From positions 1 to 64,000 of the forward strand of contig JAZUKN010000097.1 of assembly GCA_045643285.1 (NCBI GenBank): a stretch of 64,000 nucleotides of DNA, given 5' to 3'. Positions within the stretch are counted from its first letter, which is position 1. Every line of letters begins with the position of its first letter. The stretch is from UMGS1696 sp045643285 (GTDB taxonomy: Bacteria > Bacillota > Clostridia > Oscillospirales > CAG-272). The translations under genes and the position numbers were made by a program. This document shows positions 51,029 through 59,610 of the stretch, one piece after another. The notes under the pieces were generated by a model. That model did no database searches. It was given only the letters and a program-made list of their open reading frames with translations, and had not been told where the DNA came from.

Positions 51029-51045
51029 TTCACTCCGTTTTTGTT
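51008..51045. terminator. Bidirectional terminator overlapping the ClpP-like stop codon
   Basis: AAAAACGGAGTGA (51009-51021) pairs with TCACTCCGTTTTT (51030-51042), between convergent genes. Confidence 0.92.
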
Positions 51046-52764
51046 TCAGAATGTGATTTCGACCATGCCGCAGTGCGGGACAGCCATATCGGTCAGCGTA
51101 CAGTCGCTCATTCCGTCTGTGACGTACTCACCGAAGCAGTCGCGGACTGTGTACGTGAACTTTTTACCGTCTGTCTTTATGTACAGCGTGTCAGAGTCCG
51201 TCATATTGAAGACGAACGCCTTTGCGGTTTTTATCTCAATGACCGGCTTCGTGTACGCAACTGCAACCGTTTCGCCGTCCTTTATCGCACGGACGAGCGA
51301 GTTTGCGGCTTCCGGATTGTCGGCTTCGAGCTTGCCGTCGAGGATCGTTTCGCGGTGTGCGTTCCAGAACGAGAGATAATTTCTGAGGAGCTTTGAGTGT
51401 TCTTCCGATATATCGGCGAGAGAGACCGATATCTGCGGAACGACGAACAAACACGAGAGAAGCTGTCCCATAACTCCCTCTGCGGTGTCGTCACTGTTCC
51501 ACATGAGCATATCCGAATGAACGGGAGAGGACGCGAGGATACGGCGCATACCGATGCCGTTCACGCGGTTCGGAAGCGGATCGTTCGCGCAGTCGCCGAC
51601 GCGGAACATCGTTGCGACTTTTCGCATGGCGGGGCCGAAGAACATCTGACGGAACTCTATCATGAAGTCGGGCTTGTACGAGCGAGCCATATTGCTTATT
51701 TCACCGAGCAGGGCATAGAGCGCCTCTTCGATAGATGCATAATCCATGTCGTCGTTCGGGTCTTTTGTGTCTTGGCGGTGATAGACAGCGTCGACAAAAT
51801 CGAGCTTGAAGCCGTCAACGTCCCATTCGACTATTGCCTTGCGGTATGTGTCTACGAGATACTTTCTGACTTCGGGGAAGCGCGGGTCAAGCTCGGCACA
51901 GTCCTTGTCGAACGGGTTGAGAAGCATATCCTTGAACCGTTCGTGCGCTTTTGAGCAAACGCCGACACCGGCGAAGTTGTACCAAATCATAAATTTCATT
52001 CCCGTACCGTGGACACGGCGGACGAAATCAGCCATATCGGGTACTTTCGATTCAGCTACTTCCCAGTCGCCGCAGTATCTGTAACCGCCACTCGAGTCGT
52101 CGCACTGCCAGCCGTCGTCGACGATCATAACGTCCATGCCGTAGCTCTTTGCAAGCTCGCATTCGCGGACGATCCTGTCGGGATCAACGTCCTGGTGGAA
52201 CGTGTACCAACACGAATATAGCGGACGGCGCGCGAGATCGGGAATGTAGTCGGGCTTGTAGCCGCTCGCTTCCCAGAACTTCACAACGTCGGTGATCGCT
52301 TCGTCGTAGCGTATGTCGGAGTAGTCGAGACGGAGCGTGATGTGGTAATCCTTGACGAGTGCCGGATCGAACGCGAAGATTTTGAGGTCGATCTGCACGG
52401 ATTTGTCGAATTCGTTCACGCCCTCTGCGATGATCATCGGATTTACGGGATCATCGTGAGATACGGTGAGGCGGTTTCTGCCGGTCGACGAGATGAACGC
52501 AAGTACTGGTGCGCCGCCGTTCAGAGATGACGCGCACTGCTTTGCACACCAGTTGGAGCGGAGGTGCAGCGCGTACATCTCACCCGGAAAATATACGGAA
52601 TAAATGTCGATGATCGGGAAGAAGAACCGCACGTCGATGAGACCGCTCAGCGTCGGTTCGGGATATGACACGTCGATGTCGTAAAGCTCGACGCCGCCCT
52701 CACGCGAGCGAAGGTTTATCTTCACGTCGGCGTTTTTTTGATTTACGGGGATAGAAAAATTCAT
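51046..52764 (-). CDS. Alpha-galactosidase-like glycoside hydrolase (GH36)
   Basis: This 572-residue protein has an N-terminal beta-sandwich (1-175) and a TIM barrel (about 180-480) with MIVDDGWQ, DVDGFKLDFVDA (nucleophile D322) and RVGDCAND (acid/base D391), as in clan GH-D. The C-terminal beta domain ends at 572. It would release alpha-galactose from oligosaccharides such as raffinose type; other GH36 activities are possible. There is no signal peptide, so intracellular. A promoter lies 40 bases upstream and AAGGAGA precedes the ATG. It is shorter than the large (about 730-residue) GH36 enzymes. Confidence 0.92.
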   Translation of the reverse strand: MNFSIPVNQKNADVKINLRSREGGVELYDIDVSYPEPTLSGLIDVRFFFPIIDIYSVYFPGEMYALHLRSNWCAKQCASSLNGGAPVLAFISSTGRNRLTVSHDDPVNPMIIAEGVNEFDKSVQIDLKIFAFDPALVKDYHITLRLDYSDIRYDEAITDVVKFWEASGYKPDYIPDLARRPLYSCWYTFHQDVDPDRIVRECELAKSYGMDVMIVDDGWQCDDSSGGYRYCGDWEVAESKVPDMADFVRRVHGTGMKFMIWYNFAGVGVCSKAHERFKDMLLNPFDKDCAELDPRFPEVRKYLVDTYRKAIVEWDVDGFKLDFVDAVYHRQDTKDPNDDMDYASIEEALYALLGEISNMARSYKPDFMIEFRQMFFGPAMRKVATMFRVGDCANDPLPNRVNGIGMRRILASSPVHSDMLMWNSDDTAEGVMGQLLSCLFVVPQISVSLADISEEHSKLLRNYLSFWNAHRETILDGKLEADNPEAANSLVRAIKDGETVAVAYTKPVIEIKTAKAFVFNMTDSDTLYIKTDGKKFTYTVRDCFGEYVTDGMSDCTLTDMAVPHCGMVEITF

Positions 52765-52800
52765 AAAGACTCTCCTTGAATGTAAATGATCTTTTACCCG

Positions 52801-52829
52801 ATTATACCATAACTTCCCCGATAAATCAA
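52801..52829 (-). promoter_or_regulatory. Promoter of the alpha-galactosidase gene
   Basis: On the minus strand: TTGATT (52829-52824), 17 bp, TATAAT (52806-52801). Confidence 0.82.
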
Positions 52830-52862
52830 TTATTCTTTCGATTTATCAACGCACCTCAACCG

Positions 52863-53423
52863 TTATGTACATAATATGTTCTCGATAAACCATTTCAGTC
52901 CGCACACCTTGACCCCGGGTATCAGCTCGTCATTATTGTATATTTCCGTAAACTTCGTACCGTCCGCCTTGCTGACAGAAAGCGGGGCAGGATGCAGAAT
53001 CACATATTTTTGATTATCGCTGATCGAAGACTCAAAGTCAATTTTGTATTTTCTGATTGTAAAAACATGATCGTAAGAAGCAGGCTGCGGACTTCGCTGC
53101 ATGGGACGGAGGACAACAACTGCTCGTCTTTCTAAAATCAGTTCAAGTTGCTTGTCGTTCATGTCAAAATGGTATCTCGTTCGGTGATGAGGAGTAGACA
53201 AAACAGAAACATCGATCATTTTGTTTTCAACGCACAAAGAGATATCCGTCTTGCCGTCATGCCTGAATATTGATGTCAATGGGTTTCGACAGCACTGCAT
53301 ACTGCCGTTTTTCTTCCTGACCTTTTTGCTGATTTTTTTTAGTAGTACAAATCTTTTTATAAACAAGTAAAGATATTTCAAAACTACAATAACAGCAATT
53401 ATTCTCAGTATCCATAATAACAT
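52863..53423 (-). CDS. Uncharacterised protein with N-terminal membrane anchor
   Basis: This 186-residue protein has a membrane anchor (LWILRIIAVIVVLKYLYLFI, residues 3-22) then a strongly basic stretch KRFVLLKKISKKVRKK, then a globular part of about 145 residues with no motif I can name. GAGGAA precedes the ATG. It is the third and last gene of the flotillin operon, 25 bases after the duplicated membrane protein. Base use is richer in A and T than the flanking genes. Confidence 0.72.
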   Translation of the reverse strand: MLLWILRIIAVIVVLKYLYLFIKRFVLLKKISKKVRKKNGSMQCCRNPLTSIFRHDGKTDISLCVENKMIDVSVLSTPHHRTRYHFDMNDKQLELILERRAVVVLRPMQRSPQPASYDHVFTIRKYKIDFESSISDNQKYVILHPAPLSVSKADGTKFTEIYNNDELIPGVKVCGLKWFIENILCT

Positions 53424-53448
53424 ATATTTTAGTTCCTCGATTCATTCA

Positions 53449-54693
53449 TCACTTTTTCCGCCTCTCATATAGGTCGCCTTTGAGCCGATTTATCTGACTG
53501 TCGCGCAGTTTTTTGTACCTCCGGAACAGAAGAAGCTCGTATACCGCAAAATACACGAGATATATTCCGATAAATACAAGATAATCGACCGTTGTCAGCG
53601 GCATGAGCGCGCCGTTTTCTTCGATTTTTTCAAACGGGAAGCTGTACCCGAGTACATACAGCTGATACGTCAGCGGAGAGGTCAGGTAACCGAGTCTTGT
53701 GCCGGAGAGGGGAAGCAGCCCGATCACAAACCGTAAGATCTCACACGGCAAAAGGAGCTTTAACGCTTTGTCAGTCCACTTTTTGTCCTCATCGGCAAGC
53801 GAAATATGCTTCCCGACGACATATTTCAGATTCTTTCTGATTATTATGATCGGAACTATGATGATAAGCGGAACGGTGAAAAGAATCCTGAAAACATAAA
53901 GCGATTCGCCGCCAGACATCGACACCCATGAGCCGAGCAGTGTGTTCATCAGAGTAAGCAGAAACGATGCGAAAAGCTGTGAGCCGATAAGGATACCGAC
54001 ACACATCAGAATGCTGAAAACATCTATTTTGTTTTCATAATAGAATGTGCTTTGCAGGATCTCCTTTTCGTGAATATTTGCGTCCGAATACATTGTCAGC
54101 TTGTTTTTCTGCTCTTTACGGTATTTCCTGAACAGCTTCGAGACAGCGTAGCAGAGAACAGCCATTTCGGCGATCAGATATACAAGATAGATTTTCGAGA
54201 ACGCGAGATTGTCGGCAGAGGTGAAACCGTGCAGGTGTGCCTCCGTTTCTCTTCCGCCGGGGACAAGGTATGTAAAGTACCAATAAAAATCGGGCGCGAA
54301 CGAAAAAGCGCCTTCGAGAAAGTGAAGCCCGAACATCTTCGACGGTGTGAACGTCAGAGCGGAGAGCAGGAATCTTACGATCTCACCGGGGACGATCATT
54401 ACGGCATAATTCAGTACCGTTTTGCTCTGATCTACGGTACGTTGATCGGTGAGAGACAGAAGCTCTTTGAAATTATTGCGTATGAACAAATATCTGAGAG
54501 CGACCGCGCAGGCGATGCTGAAAAGAGAAGAGAGCAGCATGAGCGGCACGGCTTCACCGGCGTAGAAATCGTATTTCCCGATGATCGCGCAGATAAGCTG
54601 CATCGAAAGATAGAAAACTACCGATGCAGGTACTTCCGACGCGAACATCACGCCTGTGTATCTGAGAGAATTGCGTATCCGGTCTTTAATCAT
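53449..54693 (-). CDS. Uncharacterised membrane protein with internal duplication
   Basis: This 414-residue protein has about eight membrane segments in two halves that resemble each other: MIVPGEIVRFLLSALTFT and LKLLLPCEILRFVIGLLPLS, then LAFSKIYLVYLIAEMAVLCY and VDYLVFIGIYLVYFAVYELL, each followed by a basic FRKYRKEQ or FRRYKKLR tail. Each half has about 200 residues, so a four-helix unit has been duplicated. I do not recognise a family; no NfeD features are seen. AAGGAGA precedes the ATG. It lies 68 bases after the flotillin gene, behind a hairpin. Confidence 0.78.
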   Translation of the reverse strand: MIKDRIRNSLRYTGVMFASEVPASVVFYLSMQLICAIIGKYDFYAGEAVPLMLLSSLFSIACAVALRYLFIRNNFKELLSLTDQRTVDQSKTVLNYAVMIVPGEIVRFLLSALTFTPSKMFGLHFLEGAFSFAPDFYWYFTYLVPGGRETEAHLHGFTSADNLAFSKIYLVYLIAEMAVLCYAVSKLFRKYRKEQKNKLTMYSDANIHEKEILQSTFYYENKIDVFSILMCVGILIGSQLFASFLLTLMNTLLGSWVSMSGGESLYVFRILFTVPLIIIVPIIIIRKNLKYVVGKHISLADEDKKWTDKALKLLLPCEILRFVIGLLPLSGTRLGYLTSPLTYQLYVLGYSFPFEKIEENGALMPLTTVDYLVFIGIYLVYFAVYELLLFRRYKKLRDSQINRLKGDLYERRKK

Positions 54694-54711
54694 AACTGTT
54701 CTCCTTAGCCC

Positions 54712-54741
54712 GGTATCCGCCTGTTAAAACAGACGGATACC
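54712..54741 (-). other. Intercistronic hairpin after the flotillin gene
   Basis: GGTATCCGCCTGT pairs with ACAGACGGATACC over a four-base loop, with one weak pair. There is no T-run on the minus strand, so it may act as an mRNA stability or processing element between flotillin and the membrane protein rather than as a terminator. Confidence 0.6.
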
Positions 54742-54761
54742 GTTTTGGGATTTATTGCGGA

Positions 54762-56183
54762 TTATTCTTCGTCGGACTTTGTCCCAGCCGCTTTTTCGGT
54801 GAGGATCGCCGCTTTGCCTGCGACTGCACCGCCGAGAATCGACTGGAGATCAATGCCTGTTGCTTCTTTCATGCCTTCCATGATCTGGCTTGCACTGCTC
54901 ATGACGTCGCGTACGACCTTTGTTGAATTGCCGTCGCCGTACATAACGATCTTGTCGGTCTGAGCGAGAGGAGAAGCGGCGTTCTTGACGACTTCGGGAA
55001 GAGCGTCGAGATACATTTCAAGTATGGAAGCCTCACCCATTTTCTTCTGTGCTTCGGCTTTCTTTTCGATAGCTTCGGCTTCTGCGAGACCTTTTGCACG
55101 GATACCTTCGGCTTCCTGCTCCATTGCGAAACGGAGCGCCTCAGCTTCCGCCTTTTTGGCTTCTGCTTCCTGGATAGCTTCGTATTTCTTTGCTTCCGCG
55201 TCTTTCTGACGGCGGATGAGATCGGCCTCAGCTTCTTTTTCGGCTTTGTACTTCATCGCGTCAGCCTGCTTTCTGATCTCTGCGTCGAGCTTGCGTTCCT
55301 TGAGTGCGATTTCTTTTTCTGCAAGCTCAGCTTCCTTTTCGCGGCGTGCGATGTCGGCGTTTGCCTTTGTGACTTCGATAGTCTTGCGCTGGTTTTCCTG
55401 CTGAATGGAGTATGCCGCGTCGGCTTCCGCTTTCTTCGTGTCGGCGAGGATCTGTACTTCAGCCTGCTGAACGGAGAGAGCTGCGTTCTGTTCGGCGATC
55501 TTCTTTTCGGATTCGACCTTGACGGCGTTTGCTTCTTCCTGTGCCTTCGACGATGCGATTGCGATGTCGCGCTGTGCGTTTGCCTTTGCGATCTGCGCGG
55601 TCTTGCGGATCTGCTCGACGTTGTCGATACCCATGTTTTCGATAGTTCCGGCGTTGTCCTTAAAGTTCTGGATGTTGAAGTTCACGACTTCGATACCGAG
55701 CTTTTCCATATCGGGCACGACGTTTTCGGTGATCTTCTTAGCGACGCCCTGACGGTCCTGGACCATTTCCTTAAGCCCGACGGAACCGACGATCTCACGC
55801 ATATTACCTTCAAGTACCTGCGTAACGAGCGTGATAAGCTCACTTTGACGCATACCGAGCAGGGATTCTGCGGCTTTTTCGAGCAGCTTAGGGTCGGACG
55901 AAATCTTGATGTTCGCCACACCGTCAACCGTTACGTTGATAAATTCGCTTGTCGGAACGGCTTCGGAGGTCTTGACGTCCACCTGCATTACGCGAAGCGA
56001 GAGCTTGTCGACACGTTCGACGAACGGGATGTGCCAGCCTGCTTTACCGATGAGGATGCGTTTTTTGTTCGGACCGGAGATGATGAACGCCATGTCCGGC
56101 GGTGCTTTGAGGTAACCGGATGCGAAGAGAACGGCGAACAGTACGACAGCCGCTCCGATGATGTAGTAAAGTGTGTGTCCCAT
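54762..56183 (-). CDS. Flotillin-like SPFH protein
   Basis: This 473-residue protein has an N-terminal membrane segment (YYIIGAAVVLFAVLFASGYL, 6-25), an SPFH/Band 7 domain (about 35-190, with KAGWHIPFVERVDKLSLR and GMRQSELITLVTQVLEGNMREIV), a long Ala/Glu/Lys coiled coil (about 205-390) and a flotillin C-terminal region with MYLDALPEVVKNAASPL. Flotillins organise membrane microdomains. It is first in an operon with two uncharacterised membrane proteins and stands behind a manganese-type riboswitch. GGAGG precedes the ATG. Confidence 0.95.
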   Translation of the reverse strand: MGHTLYYIIGAAVVLFAVLFASGYLKAPPDMAFIISGPNKKRILIGKAGWHIPFVERVDKLSLRVMQVDVKTSEAVPTSEFINVTVDGVANIKISSDPKLLEKAAESLLGMRQSELITLVTQVLEGNMREIVGSVGLKEMVQDRQGVAKKITENVVPDMEKLGIEVVNFNIQNFKDNAGTIENMGIDNVEQIRKTAQIAKANAQRDIAIASSKAQEEANAVKVESEKKIAEQNAALSVQQAEVQILADTKKAEADAAYSIQQENQRKTIEVTKANADIARREKEAELAEKEIALKERKLDAEIRKQADAMKYKAEKEAEADLIRRQKDAEAKKYEAIQEAEAKKAEAEALRFAMEQEAEGIRAKGLAEAEAIEKKAEAQKKMGEASILEMYLDALPEVVKNAASPLAQTDKIVMYGDGNSTKVVRDVMSSASQIMEGMKEATGIDLQSILGGAVAGKAAILTEKAAGTKSDEE

Positions 56184-56230
56184 AGAGGAACCTCCTTTGA
56201 AAAAATGTATTATATTATAGGAAGCGATGA

Positions 56231-56270
56231 TAAAAAGAAGACTTTTACCATCTCGGATGATAAAAGTCTT
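56231..56270 (-). terminator. Riboswitch-controlled terminator before flotillin
   Basis: On the minus strand AAGACTTTTATCATC pairs with GATGGTAAAAGTCTT over a three-base loop, then CTTTTTA. Its left arm is also the 3' strand of the aptamer P1 stem, so ligand binding should prevent the terminator from forming. Confidence 0.9.
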
Positions 56271-56356
56271 GTCATATCCATTCGGATAGGGGACACCGAG
56301 CCGAAGCTGTCATGACGGTGCCGCCGCACATTTCGTGCCGACTACTCCCTTTTTCA
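56261..56356 (-). ncRNA. yybP-ykoY (manganese) riboswitch
   Basis: On the minus strand: P1 AAAAG / CTTTT, then GGAGTA, GTC / GAC, with AAGA opposite GGAGTA. This is the same architecture as in the Lactococcus yybP-ykoY element (GGAGUA and AAGA loops). GGCACCGTCATGACA and GGTGTC form the second arm with the conserved CCGTCA. A leader hairpin (56371-56400) precedes it. By the known mechanism Mn2+ holds P1 together and lets transcription pass, so the flotillin operon should be switched on by manganese. Confidence 0.88.
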
Positions 56357-56412
56357 GTTGTATAAGCGTGAGACGGTACAAATCTCTTTGTACCTCGTCT
56401 TCCCACAACTAC

Positions 56413-56441
56413 ACTATATCACATTTTGCATGGAATGTCAA
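56413..56441 (-). promoter_or_regulatory. Promoter of the flotillin operon
   Basis: On the minus strand: TTGACA (56441-56436), 17 bp, TATAGT (56418-56413). The transcript would start about 50 bases before the aptamer. Confidence 0.88.
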
Positions 56442-56480
56442 GTGGTTTTGGTGATTTTTTTGAAAAAATCGACAAAAATC

Positions 56481-57235
56481 TTCACGGCTTCGCATGAAAC
56501 CACACCCACACCACCCCTGTATACCGTAGGGGAGACCATCGGTCTCCCGTCGAACGACCTGCACAAACTTCACATCGGCAAAAGGTAGAAAACGTCTGCG
56601 ACGTTTTCAATTAAATCTATTTGTCCTGTTCGCTTGCGAACGGTCGGACGGCGCACATTTGTCCAAACTGCACGTTTGGATTCGGGGATGTCCTGCGCGG
56701 ACGGCTGCATAACCGAGTTCACTCCGTGAACTCGACGAGATGCTCCGCATCTCGGTTGGACATTGCCGAAGCCCTCTTGTCAATCACCCCGCTTAGGGGG
56801 AAGGTCGCTTCGCTCTATTCACGCCTACCGACTTCGTAAACGAAGTCGTCGAGATGCGAAGCATCTCGGTTGAACCCCTTTGTTGCTGAGTAAATGCAAA
56901 AGAAAAGAACAACTTATCATTTATTAGCGATTTAGTTAATCTATGTAATGAGCGGCAGCGCGCTATTATTAACGATATAAATCCTCTTCACCGCCGCACT
57001 TGCTATGTAACAAAGGGGAGTCCAGAGGGGAAATGTGCTTGCACCTTGCCCCTCTGGTCGTGTGAATTCACAAAGAGTCCGCGAAAGTGACCCACCGAGA
57101 TGCGGAGCATCTCCACGAGTTCACGGAGTGAACTCGGCTTGTGCGCCGTCCGCGTAGGACAAAACCGAATCCAAACGTTCGGCTTGGATAAATTGACCGC
57201 CCGTCGTGCGTAGCGACAAATCCGATTAATTGAAA
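56481..57235. repeat. Palindromic cassette C
   Basis: No gene is supported. Modules: GTAG then GGGAGACC / GGTCTCCC (56530-56548), GAAAACGTC / GACGTTTTC (56588-56608), GAGTTCAC / GTGAACTC (56715-56733), GAGATGC / GCATCTC (56737-56753), GACTTCG / CGAAGTC (56830-56847), GAGATGC-gaa-GCATCTC (56851-56867), ATGAGCG...GCGCGCTAT (56948 on), CCAGAGGGG / CCCCTCTGG around GTGCTTGCAC (57022-57057), GAGATGC-gga-GCATCTC (57097-57113), GAGTTCAC / GTGAACTC (57117-57135). About 100 bp at 56793-56899 are nearly identical to 10975-11078 in cassette A. Confidence 0.9.
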
Positions 57236-57287
57236 ATAAAAAAGCAAATTGAAAACTTCGCTTCCTGTTTTCAATTTGCTTTTCTTC
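57236..57287 (-). terminator. Terminator of radA
   Basis: A 17-bp stem (57240-57256 with 57267-57283), starting AAAAGCAAATTG, lies just after the radA stop; read leftward it ends in a T-run. Confidence 0.9.
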
Positions 57288-57288
57288 A

Positions 57289-58680
57289 TCAGTCTTTCTT
57301 TTCTTCTCTGAAGAGCTTCAGAGAATCGTATATCCCCGCAAGGGGGATCAACTCCATTCCGTCCTTTGTGAGCTTGTCACCCGATTTCCCGACTGCTCTC
57401 TTCGGAAGCGCGATCCGCCTGAATCCAAGCCTGAACGCTTCGTTCACTCTCTGCTCGACCGACGCAACCGAGCGGAATTCTCCCGACAGCCCAAGTTCGC
57501 CGAACGCGATAACATCGTCCGGTACCGGTATGTCGCGGATCGACGAGATCATCGCAATGCACGCAGCAGCGTCTATAGCAGGCTCGTCAAGCCGCAGTCC
57601 ACCTATAACGTTCAGATATACGTCGTGCTGTGAGAACTTCAGTCCGAGCCTCTTTTCAAGCACCGCGAGCAGCAGGCACATTCTGTTGTAGTCGATGCCG
57701 TTTGACGTGCGGCGCGGAGAAGGGAAGCAGGTCGGTGTGACGAGCGCCTGTATCTCTGCGATCAGCGGACGGCTTCCTTCCATTATGCAGACCGCGCACG
57801 ATCCGCTGACTCCGACGGGCCGCCCCTCAATGAGCATCGCCGACGGATTTGCGACTTCTTCAAGCCCACTTTCGCACATCTCAAACACGCCTATCTCATT
57901 CGTCGAGCCGAAGCGGTTCTTTATCGCGCGGATTATTCGGTGCGGCTGGCTTCTGTCGCCCTCGAAGTAGAGCACCGCGTCCACCATGTGTTCAAGTACC
58001 TTCGGACCTGCGATGCCGCCCTCTTTGTTGACGTGACCGACGATGATCACCGACGTCCCTGCGGCTTTTGCGCGTCCGATTATCGCCGACGCACATTCTC
58101 TCACCTGCGTGACGCTTCCGGTCATCGAGGTGAACGCATCCGAGTACATCGTCTGGATCGAATCGACTATCATCACGTCGGGCTTTATCCTGTCGTATTC
58201 CGAGAGAATAGAATCAATGTTCGTCTCCGTCATGACGTAGAGCATATCGGCTGAGACTCCGAGCCGCTCCGCACGCATTTTGAGCTGTCCTTTTGATTCT
58301 TCTCCCGAAACATACAGAACGTTGCACGAGTCGCCTATCTGTCCGCATAACTGCATCAGAAGCGTCGATTTGCCTATTCCCGGCTCGCCCGCGAGAAGGA
58401 TCACCGATCCGTCGACAAGACCGCCGCCGAGCACACGGTCAAGCTCCCCGATTCCCGTAGAATGGCGCAGGTACTCCGGCATGACGTATTCGCCGAATTT
58501 CACGGCACGTTCCGCATCATGCGCCAAAGACCGCGCGGACTTCGATGCGGCTGTCTTCGCCGGATCTGTGTATGTTTCTTCCGTGAATGAGTTCCACGCG
58601 CCGCACTGCGGACATTTGCCGAGCCATTTCGGTGTCTGATAGTCACATTCCGAGCAAACGTAAACGGTTTTCTGTTTCAT
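57289..58680 (-). CDS. radA: DNA repair protein RadA
   Basis: This 463-residue protein has the N-terminal zinc finger (C9, C12, C23, C26), Walker A GEPGIGKST (98-106), the RadA motif KNRFG (254-258) and a C-terminal Lon-like domain. It remodels recombination intermediates and is a branch-migration helicase in bacteria. Length and order are standard. A promoter lies 32-60 bases before the ATG. Cassette C lies directly downstream of its terminator. Confidence 0.97.
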   Translation of the reverse strand: MKQKTVYVCSECDYQTPKWLGKCPQCGAWNSFTEETYTDPAKTAASKSARSLAHDAERAVKFGEYVMPEYLRHSTGIGELDRVLGGGLVDGSVILLAGEPGIGKSTLLMQLCGQIGDSCNVLYVSGEESKGQLKMRAERLGVSADMLYVMTETNIDSILSEYDRIKPDVMIVDSIQTMYSDAFTSMTGSVTQVRECASAIIGRAKAAGTSVIIVGHVNKEGGIAGPKVLEHMVDAVLYFEGDRSQPHRIIRAIKNRFGSTNEIGVFEMCESGLEEVANPSAMLIEGRPVGVSGSCAVCIMEGSRPLIAEIQALVTPTCFPSPRRTSNGIDYNRMCLLLAVLEKRLGLKFSQHDVYLNVIGGLRLDEPAIDAAACIAMISSIRDIPVPDDVIAFGELGLSGEFRSVASVEQRVNEAFRLGFRRIALPKRAVGKSGDKLTKDGMELIPLAGIYDSLKLFREEKKD

Positions 58681-58711
58681 TTCAGTCGTCCTTTGCTTTT
58701 TTCTTTCCTAT

Positions 58712-58740
58712 ATTATACTACGGACGAGCGCGATAGACAA
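58712..58740 (-). promoter_or_regulatory. Promoter of radA
   Basis: On the minus strand: TTGTCT (58740-58735), 17 bp, TATAAT (58717-58712). Confidence 0.82.
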
Positions 58741-58763
58741 GAGTTTTTTCGACAATCTTCCCG

Positions 58764-59495
58764 TCAATTTGCCGCAGTGTATTCCGCACCGGAGGCAAAT
58801 ATCACCGCCGCGAGATGCGACTGATATTCCGGCGTGACGAGCTTTGCGCGTTCCTCACCGTTTGAGAGGAAGCCGCACTCCACAAGCACAGCCGGCAGCT
58901 TTATCCGATTCAGTATGTATATCGACTTTCCGGCGGCTTTCGTTTCGCGCTCGTTCGACGGATCGAGATTCGTTTTCGCGTAAGCACGGATGTATTCCGC
59001 CGCGAGAGAGCTTTTTTCGTTGTTCGGCGAGTACCACACCTGAAGTCCGTGATACCTTTCTTCGGGGAACTTGTTCATGTGTATGCCGATGAACAGCTTC
59101 GCGTTCGATTCTTCGGCTATTCTGAGCCGGTTTTTGAGATCGTATGTCTTTTTCTTGCCGCTGTAGTCGGTGAGATCTCCGTATTCGTCGTAAAGCAGAC
59201 GGTCGTCCGTCCGCGTCAGTCGAACACCGTAGCCGAACAGCGTGCAGAGATCGGCAGTTTTCAGCGAAACCGACAGATTTATGTCTTTTTCGCTCACTCC
59301 GTCAACTGTTGCGCCGCCGTCTTCACCTCCGTGACCTGCGTCGATGACAAAGACCGTCTCCGGCACATTTTCCGCTTCGGCAGTTTCGGCGGTCGGTACG
59401 GCGTTGGGTACATCCGACGGACGGAAGAACAAAGCCACAGCCCCGATGAGCAGAAATGCGAACACTATATAGTTTCCTACGGTACGAAATTTCAT
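58764..59495 (-). CDS. N-acetylmuramoyl-L-alanine amidase (amidase_3, CwlD-like)
   Basis: This 243-residue protein starts with a signal anchor (NYIVFAFLLIGAVALFF, 8-24). Its amidase_3 domain shows VIDAGHGGEDGG (zinc His), NLSVSLKTA after the zinc Glu region, FIGIHMNKF (zinc His) and VLVECGFLSN (catalytic Glu). It cuts the bond between N-acetylmuramic acid and L-alanine in peptidoglycan; the membrane anchor and size fit CwlD, which acts in spore cortex. The start is the ATG at 59495 with GTGAGG upstream; the longer frame to 59639 is rejected. Confidence 0.9.
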   Translation of the reverse strand: MKFRTVGNYIVFAFLLIGAVALFFRPSDVPNAVPTAETAEAENVPETVFVIDAGHGGEDGGATVDGVSEKDINLSVSLKTADLCTLFGYGVRLTRTDDRLLYDEYGDLTDYSGKKKTYDLKNRLRIAEESNAKLFIGIHMNKFPEERYHGLQVWYSPNNEKSSLAAEYIRAYAKTNLDPSNERETKAAGKSIYILNRIKLPAVLVECGFLSNGEERAKLVTPEYQSHLAAVIFASGAEYTAAN

Positions 59496-59540
59496 AAAAA
59501 CCTCACGTTTTTTTGTTATCTTATGCTTTTCGGGCCGCAA

Positions 59541-59577
59541 AAATAACAAAACAGGGCAAAGATTATCTTCACCCTGT
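59541..59577 (-). terminator. Terminator of the MacB/FtsX-type ABC operon
   Basis: On the minus strand ACAGGGTGAAGA pairs with TCTTTGCCCTGT (two G-U pairs) over a three-base loop, followed by TTTTG and TTATTTTT. Confidence 0.85.
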
Positions 59578-59610
59578 CGACTTTTTACTTTTTTCCTATT
59601 ACTTATTACT

